Below are positions 26,778-36,563 of a DNA stretch of 64,000 bases, piece after piece. Origin of the DNA: Marinithermofilum abyssi (GTDB lineage Bacteria > Bacillota > Bacilli > Thermoactinomycetales > DSM-45169); NCBI RefSeq assembly GCF_014641195.1, contig NZ_BMHQ01000013.1, positions 32,912 to 96,911 of the forward strand, in the 5' to 3' direction. The position numbers were made by a program, and so were the translations under genes. Below the pieces are notes generated by a model that was not told the DNA's origin, did no database searches, and saw only the letters and a program-made list of their open reading frames with translations. Numbering within the stretch: position 1 is the stretch's first letter; every line of letters starts with the position of its first letter.

Positions 26778-27791
26778 ATGAAAAGGAAAGGCCTAATCCG
26801 CGCGGCGGTCCTGTTGTCCGGGGTTTCAGCTGTCACAGGGTGCGGCAACCGCAATATATCCGTGTTGAAGCCGGCGGGTCCGGTAGGGGACAGCCAAATG
26901 GACCTGATTCGGCTCAGTTTGGTGATCATGACCCTCGTGGTGATTGTGGTTTCTGTCCTCTACATTTATGCCGTTGTTCGTTTTCGGGAGCGTCCGGGCC
27001 AGAAAAAGGAAATCCCTGAGCAAGTAGAGGGCAGCAAAAAGCTGGAGTTGTTGTGGACCATCATCCCCATTTTGTTGCTGGTAATCCTGGGAATACCCAC
27101 GGTATCCACTACATTCCAACTAAATAAAAAACCGGAACCGGCGGAGTCGATGCGGGTCAATGTGACGGGCTACCAGTATTGGTGGGCATTTGAGTATCCC
27201 GATTATGGCTTTGAAACCGCCAACGAAGTTCATATTCCGGCAGGAAAAAAAGTGGAGTTCATCATGACATCCCATGATGTGATTCACGCTTTTTGGGTAC
27301 CGAGCCTGGGGGGGAAACAGGACCTGAGTCCTGGGCGGATCAACCGGTTGGTACTACAGGCGGACAAGCCGGGCATCTATGAAGGAAGGTGCACCGAGTT
27401 GTGCGGTGCCGGCCACGCGTTAATGAATTTCCGAGTGATTGTCCAGCAGCCGGAAGACTTTGAAGCCTGGGTCAACCGGTTGAAAAAGCCGGATTCCCAA
27501 CCGGACAATGACACGGCAGCAGAAGGGAAAAAGTTGTTTGCCCAAAACTGCATGGGTTGTCACGCCATTCAGGGAGCGGGATATAAAGTGCTCGGCCAAA
27601 CCGGACCGGAGTTGACGGGTTTAAGCTACCGGACACGTTTGGCGGGAGTGGTCAACAACACCAAGGAAGACCTGTCCCGTTGGATAACCAATCCACAGAG
27701 AATCAAGCCCGGGAACCACATGCCGGCATTTGATCATCTGACAGAGAAGCAGCGGAAAGCGCTGACGGAATATCTAAGCGGTTTGAAGTGA
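26778..27791 (+). CDS. ctaC: Cytochrome c oxidase subunit II with fused cytochrome c, copy 2
   Basis: 337 residues. A lipoprotein signal ends at lipobox AVTGC, followed by two membrane helices. The CuA ligands are VIHAFWVPS and EGRCTELCGAGHALMNF; the cytochrome c domain has CMGCH and NHMPAFD. Closely parallel to copy 1 (same order, lengths 339 and 337) but with many substitutions, so the duplication is not recent. Confidence 0.96.
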   Translation: MKRKGLIRAAVLLSGVSAVTGCGNRNISVLKPAGPVGDSQMDLIRLSLVIMTLVVIVVSVLYIYAVVRFRERPGQKKEIPEQVEGSKKLELLWTIIPILLLVILGIPTVSTTFQLNKKPEPAESMRVNVTGYQYWWAFEYPDYGFETANEVHIPAGKKVEFIMTSHDVIHAFWVPSLGGKQDLSPGRINRLVLQADKPGIYEGRCTELCGAGHALMNFRVIVQQPEDFEAWVNRLKKPDSQPDNDTAAEGKKLFAQNCMGCHAIQGAGYKVLGQTGPELTGLSYRTRLAGVVNNTKEDLSRWITNPQRIKPGNHMPAFDHLTEKQRKALTEYLSGLK

Positions 27792-27827
27792 ACTCGTCAC
27801 TGACAACGAACGCAAGGAGGGAATAGG

Positions 27828-29732
27828 GTGGGGACACTCATCATTCTGTTGGTTTTCGTCCTTTTTTTGGCTGCCATCTTTACCGGCGGGTATAACCGAC
27901 GATACTTGGAACGGGCACGTGAATCCTGGTTGTGGGGATGGATCACGACCGTCGACCACAAAAAAATCGGGATTATGTACGTGACAGCCGGCGGTCTGTT
28001 CTTTCTGATCGGCGGCTTGGAAGCATTGCTGATGCGTTTGCAGCTGATGTTTCCCAATAACGACTTTATTTCGGGGGATATTTACAACCAATTGTTGTCC
28101 ATGCACGGTACGACCATGATTTTTCTCGTCTCGCTGCCGTTGCTTTTCGGACTGATGAACGTGGTCGTCCCATTGCAAATCGGGGCACGGGACGTAGCTT
28201 TTCCCTTTTTGAATGCCTTGGGATTCTGGCTTTATTTTGCCGGCGGACTGCTTCTGAACCTGAGCTGGCTGTTCGGGGGGGCGCCGGATGCCGGATGGAC
28301 CAACTACGCTACGCTGGCCCTGCCGGAATACAGTCCCGGGCCGGGTGTCAATTATTATGTGATGGGTTTGCAGATTACCGGGATCGGGACCTTGATGAGC
28401 GGGATCAACTTCCTGGTCACCATTATCAACATGCGTACACCGGGGATGACCTATTTGCGCATGCCCTTATTCACCTGGTCAGCCTTTGTGGCGTCGGCCT
28501 TGATTTTGTTCACCTTTCCGCCATTGACCGCCGGACTGTTCATGATGATGTTCGATCGGCTCTTCGGCACCCACTTCTTTGCAGTGGCCGGCGGAGGCAA
28601 CGTAACCATCTGGCAGCACATCTTCTGGATTTTCGGCCACCCGGAAGTATATATCCTCGTGCTGCCCGCTTTTGGTGTGTTTTCTGACGTATTCAGCACC
28701 TTTTCACGAAAGCGGCTGTTCGGTTACACCTCGATGGTCTTCGCTCTGGTGGCTATCGGCTTTTTGGGTTTTATGGTCTGGGTCCACCATATGTTTACCG
28801 TCGGTTTGGGACCTGTAGCCAATACCATTTTTGCCATCGCCACCATGGCGATTGCGGTTCCTACCGGGATTAAGGTGTTTAACTGGATTTTTACGATGTG
28901 GGGCGGACGGATCCGTTTTTCAACACCGATGTTGTTTGCCAACGGGTTCTTAGTCGTGTTTGTGATGGGAGGTGTGACAGGAGTGATGCTGGCGGTGGTG
29001 CCGGCCAACTTCCAGTTCCATGACAGTTATTTTGTGGTGGCACACTTTCACTATGTGTTGATCGGGGGGACTATTCTGGGATCCTTTGCCGGGATTTATT
29101 ATTGGTGGCCCAAGATGTTTGGCCGGATGTTGAGCGAACAGCTGGGGAAATGGCATTTCTGGCCCTTTTACATCGGGTTTCACCTTACCTTTTTTCCGCA
29201 GCATTGGCTGGGGCTTTACGGCATGCCGCGGCGGGTTTATACCTGGATGCCCGGTTATGACCTCGAATTAGGGAACCTGTTATCCAGTATCGGGGCTATT
29301 TTGATGACGATCAGCCTCTTTTTCTTCCTGTATAACGTCATCTGGTCTTTCACCAAAGGAGAAAAGGCAGGGTCGGATCCCTGGGATGGCCGCACACTGG
29401 AATGGACGGTTTCCTCACCGCCGCCGGAGTATAACTTTGCCCAGCTGCCTAGAGTGCGCGGCTTAGACCCGCTTTGGGTGGAAAAGTCTGCCGGGAACGG
29501 CGAAATGCAGCCCGCTGAACCGCTGGGGCCGATTCATATGCCGAACCCCAATCATCTGCCGTTTCTGATGTCGCTGGGCTTTTTTATCTCCGGATTCGGA
29601 TTCGTGTTTCAATCAATTCAAGTAGGGGTTCTGGGATTGGTTCTCGTAGTGGTCACTCTGTTTATCCGCTCCTTTGAGGAGGACCACGGGTATCATATTC
29701 AGCCCGAAGAGTTGCAGACGAAGGGGGTTTAA
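27828..29732 (+). CDS. ctaD: Cytochrome c oxidase subunit I, copy 2
   Basis: 634 residues from GTG 27828, behind AAGGAGGG. It has the same catalytic motifs as copy 1: MHGTTMIF, WIFGHPEVYILVLPAFGV and HDSYFVVAHFHYVLIGG, again A1 type with the D-channel Glu. Both copies keep all heme and CuB ligands I can locate, so neither looks inactive. Confidence 0.97.
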   Translation: MGTLIILLVFVLFLAAIFTGGYNRRYLERARESWLWGWITTVDHKKIGIMYVTAGGLFFLIGGLEALLMRLQLMFPNNDFISGDIYNQLLSMHGTTMIFLVSLPLLFGLMNVVVPLQIGARDVAFPFLNALGFWLYFAGGLLLNLSWLFGGAPDAGWTNYATLALPEYSPGPGVNYYVMGLQITGIGTLMSGINFLVTIINMRTPGMTYLRMPLFTWSAFVASALILFTFPPLTAGLFMMMFDRLFGTHFFAVAGGGNVTIWQHIFWIFGHPEVYILVLPAFGVFSDVFSTFSRKRLFGYTSMVFALVAIGFLGFMVWVHHMFTVGLGPVANTIFAIATMAIAVPTGIKVFNWIFTMWGGRIRFSTPMLFANGFLVVFVMGGVTGVMLAVVPANFQFHDSYFVVAHFHYVLIGGTILGSFAGIYYWWPKMFGRMLSEQLGKWHFWPFYIGFHLTFFPQHWLGLYGMPRRVYTWMPGYDLELGNLLSSIGAILMTISLFFFLYNVIWSFTKGEKAGSDPWDGRTLEWTVSSPPPEYNFAQLPRVRGLDPLWVEKSAGNGEMQPAEPLGPIHMPNPNHLPFLMSLGFFISGFGFVFQSIQVGVLGLVLVVVTLFIRSFEEDHGYHIQPEELQTKGV

Positions 29733-29735
29733 CCC

Positions 29736-30362
29736 ATGAACATCGAAAGCAAAACCGCGACGGTTGCTGGGGGGATCCCCTCCGAACCGGAAAAGGCTAC
29801 CCTGGAAGGAAAGAATAAGATTCTCGGTTTCTGGCTGTTTCTCGGAGCAGAAACCGTCCTGTTCGCCACAATGTTTGGTACGTACTTGGCGTTAAAGGAA
29901 CAACACCTCGGCGGCCCCCGTCCACATGAGCTGTTTCAAATGCCGATGGTGGCGGCGGCGACCCTGATCCTGTTGACCAGCAGCTTAACCAGTGTGTTGG
30001 CAATTATGGGCATGCACGAAAATAACGTCCAGAAAATGCGGACATGGTTTCTAATCACAGTGTTACTCGGCTTTGCTTTTTTGGGGTTGGAAGCCTATGA
30101 GTTTTACGAGTATGTCCATGAAGGACATACCATTACCAGCAGTGCCTTTGGTTCTTCCTTTTATCTGTTGGTGGGAACCCACGGCAGTCACGTATTGTTC
30201 GGCGTTTTCTGGATCACCGGATTGATCATGCAAGCGGGAACCAGAGGGATTACCGTCCATACAGCGCCCAAATATTACGTGGCCAGCTTGTACTGGCACT
30301 TCGTCGATGTGGTCTGGGTGTTCATTTTTACGGTGGTATATCTGATGGGGATGATGGCTTAG
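29736..30362 (+). CDS. ctaE: Cytochrome c oxidase subunit III, copy 2
   Basis: 208 residues, starting three bases after the ctaD stop. Five membrane helices with GFWLFLGAETVLFATMFGTY and SLYWHFVDVVWVFIFTVVYL, near identical to copy 1 in these segments. No ctaF follows: the 48-base gap leads directly to ctaG. Confidence 0.95.
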   Translation: MNIESKTATVAGGIPSEPEKATLEGKNKILGFWLFLGAETVLFATMFGTYLALKEQHLGGPRPHELFQMPMVAAATLILLTSSLTSVLAIMGMHENNVQKMRTWFLITVLLGFAFLGLEAYEFYEYVHEGHTITSSAFGSSFYLLVGTHGSHVLFGVFWITGLIMQAGTRGITVHTAPKYYVASLYWHFVDVVWVFIFTVVYLMGMMA

Positions 30363-30410
30363 GAGCGAAAGAAATTTTGCAGGCACCTCTTGTAGAAAGG
30401 AGAGTAGAAA

Positions 30411-31241
30411 ATGGATGCCATCCTGCGTCAGTTTGCCGAGCCCGGAATGTGGAATCTGTGGCTGAATGCGGGCTTGGTCCTGCTGGGGGCTATTTATCTC
30501 ATCCGTACGCGGCTGCCACAGCCCGGTCAAACGGAGGAAGCCGTCTCTTCCAGAAAAAAAGCGGCCTTGCTGCTGGGTCTGTTATTGTTTTATCTGGCTG
30601 TGGGCAGCCCGCTGTCCTTTATCGGGCATGAGTTGTTCAGTGTCCATATGCTGCAGCAATCGGTGTTGTTCCTGGCGGTGCCGCCGTTGGTGCTGTCCGG
30701 ACTGCCCGCGGGATGGGTCCGTGCCGTTTTCCGGCGGCGCCCTGTAAAACAAGCCGTTTCCTTTTTTACGCATCCCTTGGTAGCGCTCCTGGTGTTCAAC
30801 GGATTGTTCTCCTTTTATCATGTGCCGTTCATTTTTGACACACTGATGGGGAATCGCATGCTTCACGTGGCTTCCCACACCGTTTTGACGGCAGCGGCAT
30901 TTGCCATGTGGTGGCCGGTGTTTTGTCCGCTGCCAGAGCAGGATCGGTTAACCCCTTTACGGAAAATGGCATATATCTGTGCGGCGGGAGTACTGCTGAC
31001 CCCCGCATGCGCCTTGATCATTTTTGCGGATCAGCTGTTGTTTGCTTCGTATTCCGGCGTGCAACTGATTCCGTTGTTGGACCCTTTGGACGATCAGCAA
31101 TTGGGCGGCGTGGTGATGAAAATCCTGCAGGAAGGGATCTACGGGTGTGTGCTTGGAGTGATCTTTTTCCGGTGGGTTCGTCTTGTGCGAGAACGGGAAA
31201 CTTATGGCGTGCCGGTGGAAGAAGAGGAAGAAGGAGTGTGA
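30411..31241 (+). CDS. ctaG: Cytochrome c oxidase assembly factor CtaG, copy 2
   Basis: 276 residues from ATG 30411, behind AAAGGAGAG. Seven membrane helices; HMLQQSVLFLAVPPLVLSGLP, MWWPVFCPLP and LDDQQLGGVVMKILQE match copy 1. It ends the second operon. Confidence 0.93.
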   Translation: MDAILRQFAEPGMWNLWLNAGLVLLGAIYLIRTRLPQPGQTEEAVSSRKKAALLLGLLLFYLAVGSPLSFIGHELFSVHMLQQSVLFLAVPPLVLSGLPAGWVRAVFRRRPVKQAVSFFTHPLVALLVFNGLFSFYHVPFIFDTLMGNRMLHVASHTVLTAAAFAMWWPVFCPLPEQDRLTPLRKMAYICAAGVLLTPACALIIFADQLLFASYSGVQLIPLLDPLDDQQLGGVVMKILQEGIYGCVLGVIFFRWVRLVRERETYGVPVEEEEEGV

Positions 31242-31249
31242 ACCCGAGG

Positions 31250-31280
31250 AAGAAAACACGGCCCAACCATTGTTGGGCCG
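31250..31280 (-). terminator. Terminator of the secreted-protein gene (minus strand)
   Basis: CGGCCCAAC / GTTGGGCCG stem with a CATT loop; on the minus strand it is followed by TGTTTTC. The plus-strand side lacks a U-run. Confidence 0.65.
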
Positions 31281-31352
31281 AAGAGGCTGCTGACAAAGTT
31301 TCTCGAAATGTGCTGAAGAACTCTTTTGCCCGAGCAGCGACTTTTGACGTAT
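31281..31352. repeat. Short dispersed repeat, possible insertion-sequence end remnant
   Basis: GAGGCTGCTGACAAAGT at 31284 shares the exact 13-mer CTGCTGACAAAGT with 46700, and both are followed some 35-40 bases later by a similar AGCGAC(T/C)TTTGA stretch. Sequences of the form GGCTG(T)TGACAAAGT occur at ends of insertion sequences in Bacillales, from memory. No transposase remains here. Confidence 0.35.
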
Positions 31353-31355
31353 CCT

Positions 31356-31820
31356 TTACCGTACTTGGCTGAACACGATGGAATCGTGAGGACCCTGGTC
31401 GACATATACCCAACGGTAGGCCACATTGTTTTGCAATGGCTTACCGCCGTACTCGTTTTTAAGTGTGAAGACACTTTCGTCTTGGGCATTCTTTCTTGTG
31501 CCGAAGTGGGCGACATGGGTCCATTTGCCGTTGATCTTCCGTTGCAGATAGAATGTGACCCGTTCGTTCGGATACTTTTGGTTGTCGGAGAGGAAATAGA
31601 CGGTAATCGTGCGGGAACTGCTCTTCTTGCAAAAAGTGTAGTCCGAAGGAGCTTCTTTCCACTGATCCTTGTCGCCGAACAGGTGGCGGGGGGCAGAATC
31701 CTGGCCGGTGGTGGGGCATGAAGCGGCAGATACGGCAGTTGGACCGGCCAGATAGAAAGTGAACAGCAACACACCCAACATGCTTAAGATCCCGACAACA
31801 GCCATCAACCGTTTAATCAC
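31356..31820 (-). CDS. Small secreted protein, unknown function
   Basis: 154 residues from GTG 31820, behind AAGGAGGAA. A classic signal peptide (hydrophobic VVGILSMLGVLLFTFYLAG, cleavage near AVSAAS) is followed by a mature domain of about 120 residues with two Cys (AASCPTT and YTFCKKSSS) that could form a disulfide. The second half is beta-rich: TITVYFLSDNQKY, VTFYLQRKINGKWTHVAHFG and YRWVYVDQG. This resembles a small extracellular Ig-like domain, but I do not recognise a family. It stands alone between two terminators. Confidence 0.7.
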   Translation of the reverse strand: MIKRLMAVVGILSMLGVLLFTFYLAGPTAVSAASCPTTGQDSAPRHLFGDKDQWKEAPSDYTFCKKSSSRTITVYFLSDNQKYPNERVTFYLQRKINGKWTHVAHFGTRKNAQDESVFTLKNEYGGKPLQNNVAYRWVYVDQGPHDSIVFSQVR

Positions 31821-31999
31821 CTGCAAATTCCTCCTTGTATTCGGAAAAAGTTTACACCCTATAATTCGAAGGGTTCCACCGGGTTTGAGGTCTTTTTGTA
31901 AAAAATAGACGGAAGTCGGGATCATCACCTTGCCCCTATTGACCAGGACGGTATCGACAAAGGTTCCTCCGTAAGAAATAGAAGCCAAATGAGCATATG

Positions 32000-32046
32000 A
32001 AAAAACACCCTTCAAGTAAGATCCACCTGTGTCTACTTGAAGGGTG
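32000..32046 (-). terminator. Terminator of gltB
   Basis: CACCCTTCAAGTA and TACTTGAAGGGTG form a 13-bp perfect stem; on the minus strand it is followed by TTTTTT. Confidence 0.85.
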
Positions 32047-32075
32047 CAAAGCGTTTTCTATTTCTCACCTGACAG

Positions 32076-35000
32076 TTACTCGGTGGAGATCGCCGGGTCT
32101 GCCTGCACCTTATGCGGAATCACTTGCATGAAGTGGGAGGTCGGATCTTGCAGTAAGCCGGAAATCTTTTCCGCTTCCGCTGTTTGACCGGAGGCAAGAA
32201 GCACTTTCCGGTACTTGCCCAGCAACTCTTCCAGGTCACGAATTCCCCGGCTCCCGAGGGGCTCCAATTCCACCTTAGCGCCCAAGGCGATGCGGCGACG
32301 AAGCGCTTGTTCATCCAGATTTTTTTCAGGGAGAAGCCGTAAGTAGACTACGCCGCCTGTCATACCGGCACAGATCCAGGGACCGGGGTCTCCCAGCACC
32401 ACGCCGCGGCCATTGGTCATATATTCAAAGGCAAACCCCTTGATGTTGGCCCGATTTCCGATGAGTCCCCGACTGTCATCAAGAGGAGTTTTCGGTTCTC
32501 CGGCGATGATGACATCGGCTCCGGAGAGACGGATGCCGGCGCGGGAGTCCGCATTGCCCTGAACGATGAATAAGCCTTTCTGGGCGCCGTAACAAAACCC
32601 CTTTCCGACAGAACCATTGATGTACTGTCCGTGGGCACCGTGGGATTTCAGCACGGCTACCTGACCGCCGAAGGCTGTTTTGCCCACGCCGTCCTGTGCC
32701 CCTCCGGAGACGGTGACGCGGATGCCTTCGGCGTTAAAGGCTGCCAGCCCATTTCCGGGGATGGAGCCTTCGGCAAAGCAGAGATCCGCTTCCGGCATCC
32801 CGATGTAACTTCCATCCAGATGATCCCGCACACGTGCCCCGGATAAGCTGCTCACCAGTACCCGGTGTGCGCTGTCGGCAACACCGTAGTTATGGGAGAC
32901 GGGCTGGTCAAAAGAAAGGGTATCTGCTACGTCATCCCGGTTTTCCGCATTAGCAGCCCATTCTGCCGCGGCGGAAGTTACCTTTTTGACCAAAGGAATG
33001 GGTCGCAGCAAGTCATCCAGGCTGAGTCGATCCAAGGCTCGCGCTTGAACCAGCAAGTCAGACCGGCCCACCAACTCCTGGGTTCGTTGGAAGCCCAATT
33101 GAGCCGTCAAGCGGCGGACTTCCTCGCCAAAAGCTCCGAAGAGGCGTTTCAGACCGGCGACTGCTTCATCATGTACACGGGGGACAAATCGGCGCAGCCC
33201 GTGTTCCTTGGCTTCTTCTTCCGATTCGATCTGGGTGGCGATCCCGACATGACAGGTGTCCAAATGACAGCCGCGGCAGGTGGTACAGCCGATGGCCAGC
33301 ATGGCCAGGGTACCGAATCCGACCCGGTTGGCGCCGAGCATGAACATTTTCACGGCATCCAGACCGCTTTTGATTCCGCCGTCTGCCCAGATTTCCACTT
33401 GGTCCCGCAGTCCGGCTTTCACCAATGCCGCGTGGGCTGCCTTCACCCCGATTTCCGCAGGAAGTCCCACGTGTTGCAGAGCATGGATGCGGGCGGCACC
33501 AGTCCCGCCGTCAAATCCGCTCAAGGTGATAATGTCTGCTCCAGCCTTAGCGATGCCGACGGAGATGGTACCGATGTTGGGAACGATGGGCACCTTGACA
33601 ATGACCTGAGCAAATTTGTTGGCGGTTTTCAGCTCGGTGATGATCTGGGCCAGATCCTCGATGGAGTAAATGTCGTGGTTGTTGGAGGGAGAAATCAGGT
33701 CGGTCCCCGGAGTGGCATTCCGTGCTGCCGCCACTTTGGGCGACACTTTTTTTCCGGGCAGATGACCGCCTTCGCCCGGTTTGGCTCCCTGACCGATTTT
33801 TATCTCGAGGATATTGGCCGAGTTGGCCAATTCTACATTAATCCCAAAGCGCCCGGAAGCAATTTGATGCCCCCGTGTCTTTTTGTATTTGCCCAGCATG
33901 TCCTTGATCTCGCCTCCCTCTCCGTTCAAGCTGATCATGTTCAGTTGCTCGGCGGCCTCTGCATAGGCGCGGAAAGCGATCTCATTTTGCGAACCGAAGG
34001 ACATGGAGCTGATCACAAAAGGAAGGTCGTGTTCTCCTACACCGATATCTACGTGTGCCGGGTCGATCTTCGCGAAGGAATCCTGCTTCAGATCGACTGT
34101 GTGCCGCAGGCTGACCGGATCGCTTTTTTCCATCGTTTCCAGCTTTTCTCGAAAATCCTCGTAGGGGATGCTGCCATCCGCGATTTGTCCAATGGATTTC
34201 CACAGCCGGGGCCATAATTGAAATGGACGGGCAGGCCGGGGATTTTCCCCATGGTAGTCTTCATAGCGCGCCTTTGCATCGGCTTCCAATTGGCTAAAGC
34301 CCGTACCCGACTGATCCGAGCCGCAATAGTTGACGATGTTGAGCACGTCAGCCACTTCCGGTCGAAGGCCGATGGATGAAAAGAGACGAGCATATCCGCG
34401 AAGTTCGTGGATGCCGATGGTGGAGATGATTTTTTCCAATCCTTTGTTGATGGCATCATACAGTTGGAGACTGCGTTGACCTTCAGGATCATCTAAGGTG
34501 GCGAACATCAGATAGGGCGAGACAGCATCCGCTCCCAGTCCGACAGCGACGGCTGTGTCATGCAGGTTGCGGATGGCGGCGGAGCGAAGGAGGATGGACA
34601 CTTTCCGGCGCAGGTTTTGTCGGCACCCGTCCCACGAGGCGCCTTTCAGCGCTTGATCCACCTTGGAAACAACCAAATGAGGGTCCAGCCAGAGACGCTC
34701 CTCGGTGTGTGCTCCTTCATCATCCAGCACCAACAGGGTACTTCCGGAACGGGCCGCTTGAATAGCATCCGCAGCCAATGCTTCCAGCGCATCCGCCAGT
34801 TTCACTTCACGGCGGCGGCTTAAGGGGAGGATGGTGAGCTGGTTGCGTGACCCAAAGGCATCCAACAGGGTTTCCAGCGAGCAGGTGCCGTGTGCTTCGC
34901 TGATTACCTGTCCGGCTTTGCCTTCTGCCAGGATCGGGGAAGGCAGCTCCAAGCGGAAAGCATCTCGCTCAACAGTACCATCCAACGCCGGACGGGAACC

Positions 35001-36563
35001 CAGAATGATGCGGGTGGAGAAGTGTTCCTGCTCCCGTTCCCGGTCGATGGCCGGGTTGGTCACCACGGCCACGCTTTCCTTGATAAAGTCGGGAATGTTT
35101 TGTCGGGCTTTGGACAAAGCCGCCAGTGGACCGTCATGCCCGAGGGAGCGGATCGGATCGCTGCCCGTATCTGCCATCTGCTCCACGAACCGGATCTGGT
35201 CGCGGTCCCAGCCGAAGGCGTCATACTCTCGGTTGGAGGCGGGGACAGCTTCTTTCGGCTCCGCTTTTTTCACTTCAGGAGCTTGCAAATAGGAGGCGGC
35301 GCCCCGGAAATCCGCCCGCTTTTTCGCCCGTTCCAACACCAGCTGCTGCAACTCGTGATGGGGGAGAACTTCGGCTTGGGGGGTCATCCGGACACCCACG
35401 GTTTCTCCCGGAGCCAGCGGTTTGGGCTCGGCCGTCATCCGATGAACGGGGAGGATCCCTTGTTCGGAGGAGAAATAGAGGCTGCGCTCACTTTCCACTT
35501 GCCACAGCGGACGAAGGCCCAATGCGTCTACGCTGAAGGCGCATTCATCTCCATAGCGGGAAACGATTCCAGCGGGTCCTTGGGCGAAAGGGCCCCACGA
35601 TTGCCGGTAAAAGGCATACAAGTCCTGCAATTCCTCGGGAAGGCGGCCGATTTCATGAATGATGACGGGAAACACAGCTTCCACTGCTTCAAACAGCGTA
35701 TATCCGTAGCGGTGGATCAAGGTTTCCACCACGCGGTTTAAATCCTGGGAGTCACTTCCTCCGTCTGCCAGAGGGACTCCGATCATCCGGGCCTCATCCT
35801 GCAGTTTCCGGACAGTGTTAATCTCACCGTTGTGGCCGAGGATGGAAAAAGGCTGCACCCGGAAAAAGTTGGACAGCGTATTGGTCGAATAACGGTTGTG
35901 TCCGATGGTGACAGCTGTTTGAAAATCCGGGCTTGTCAGGTCGATATAATATTTCGGCAGCAGATTGGCGGCCCCCATCACCTTATAGACGACCGTTTGA
36001 TTGCTGAGCGAAGCCACCTGCACCGGCAGGGCGGCTTCCATGTCGATTACCGCTTCAAACAGGCGGGTAGGCAGCTGTTTTTCCTCATCCGCTTCCAGTG
36101 CTACCTGCCAAAACAGCGGCTCATCCGCCAGTCCGTTGGGACCAAGCACCGAGCTGTTCACCTGATCCTCGGTTTCCAGAACAAGGCGAAGACCGGCATG
36201 ATTCAGTTGTTGCCGTATGCGTTCCTGAACGGTTTTCACGGGGATTTCCGTATTTTTGGGGATAAAAATATGTCCCACAACAAACCGGGATTCAAAAGCG
36301 AGTGAGGAGGATAAGCCCGCACTCGTCAATCTTTGCGCCCACAAGGTACGGGGAATATCCGTCAAAATACCGCATCCGTCCCCTTCCCCGTTGATAAATC
36401 CCGAGCGATGCTCCATCTTTATCAATGCGTCGATGGTGTCAATCATGTTCTCCCGGGTCGGTTTGCCGCTTTTTTCAATGACGGCTACAATGCCGCAACT
36501 GTCGTGCTCCTGAGACAGCAAATGGCGAAAGCTTCCGAGGTTGGTTCGGGTTTGCTGGTCCAT
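32076..36563 (-). CDS. gltB: Glutamate synthase large subunit
   Basis: 1495 residues, typical for GltB. It makes glutamate from 2-oxoglutarate and glutamine ammonia. A short propeptide precedes Cys23 (HDSCGIVAVIE), the nucleophile of the N-terminal glutaminase domain. The central and FMN-binding domains follow (SMSFGSQNEIAFRAYAEAAE, GEGGEIKDMLGKYKK, KPGEGGHLPGKKV). The 3Fe-4S cysteines are in CTTCRGCHLDTCHVGIATQ, and the C-terminal beta-helix domain holds GVGKTAFGG. The start ATG 36563 follows GGAGGTG. No gltD is next to it, unlike most Bacillales; the small subunit must lie elsewhere or be replaced. Confidence 0.96.
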   Translation of the reverse strand: MDQQTRTNLGSFRHLLSQEHDSCGIVAVIEKSGKPTRENMIDTIDALIKMEHRSGFINGEGDGCGILTDIPRTLWAQRLTSAGLSSSLAFESRFVVGHIFIPKNTEIPVKTVQERIRQQLNHAGLRLVLETEDQVNSSVLGPNGLADEPLFWQVALEADEEKQLPTRLFEAVIDMEAALPVQVASLSNQTVVYKVMGAANLLPKYYIDLTSPDFQTAVTIGHNRYSTNTLSNFFRVQPFSILGHNGEINTVRKLQDEARMIGVPLADGGSDSQDLNRVVETLIHRYGYTLFEAVEAVFPVIIHEIGRLPEELQDLYAFYRQSWGPFAQGPAGIVSRYGDECAFSVDALGLRPLWQVESERSLYFSSEQGILPVHRMTAEPKPLAPGETVGVRMTPQAEVLPHHELQQLVLERAKKRADFRGAASYLQAPEVKKAEPKEAVPASNREYDAFGWDRDQIRFVEQMADTGSDPIRSLGHDGPLAALSKARQNIPDFIKESVAVVTNPAIDREREQEHFSTRIILGSRPALDGTVERDAFRLELPSPILAEGKAGQVISEAHGTCSLETLLDAFGSRNQLTILPLSRRREVKLADALEALAADAIQAARSGSTLLVLDDEGAHTEERLWLDPHLVVSKVDQALKGASWDGCRQNLRRKVSILLRSAAIRNLHDTAVAVGLGADAVSPYLMFATLDDPEGQRSLQLYDAINKGLEKIISTIGIHELRGYARLFSSIGLRPEVADVLNIVNYCGSDQSGTGFSQLEADAKARYEDYHGENPRPARPFQLWPRLWKSIGQIADGSIPYEDFREKLETMEKSDPVSLRHTVDLKQDSFAKIDPAHVDIGVGEHDLPFVISSMSFGSQNEIAFRAYAEAAEQLNMISLNGEGGEIKDMLGKYKKTRGHQIASGRFGINVELANSANILEIKIGQGAKPGEGGHLPGKKVSPKVAAARNATPGTDLISPSNNHDIYSIEDLAQIITELKTANKFAQVIVKVPIVPNIGTISVGIAKAGADIITLSGFDGGTGAARIHALQHVGLPAEIGVKAAHAALVKAGLRDQVEIWADGGIKSGLDAVKMFMLGANRVGFGTLAMLAIGCTTCRGCHLDTCHVGIATQIESEEEAKEHGLRRFVPRVHDEAVAGLKRLFGAFGEEVRRLTAQLGFQRTQELVGRSDLLVQARALDRLSLDDLLRPIPLVKKVTSAAAEWAANAENRDDVADTLSFDQPVSHNYGVADSAHRVLVSSLSGARVRDHLDGSYIGMPEADLCFAEGSIPGNGLAAFNAEGIRVTVSGGAQDGVGKTAFGGQVAVLKSHGAHGQYINGSVGKGFCYGAQKGLFIVQGNADSRAGIRLSGADVIIAGEPKTPLDDSRGLIGNRANIKGFAFEYMTNGRGVVLGDPGPWICAGMTGGVVYLRLLPEKNLDEQALRRRIALGAKVELEPLGSRGIRDLEELLGKYRKVLLASGQTAEAEKISGLLQDPTSHFMQVIPHKVQADPAISTE

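Noticed and set aside
32865..34217. 450-codon plus-strand frame antisense to gltB
   Set aside because: Antisense shadow within a GC-rich conserved gene; no ribosome-binding site and no family resemblance.
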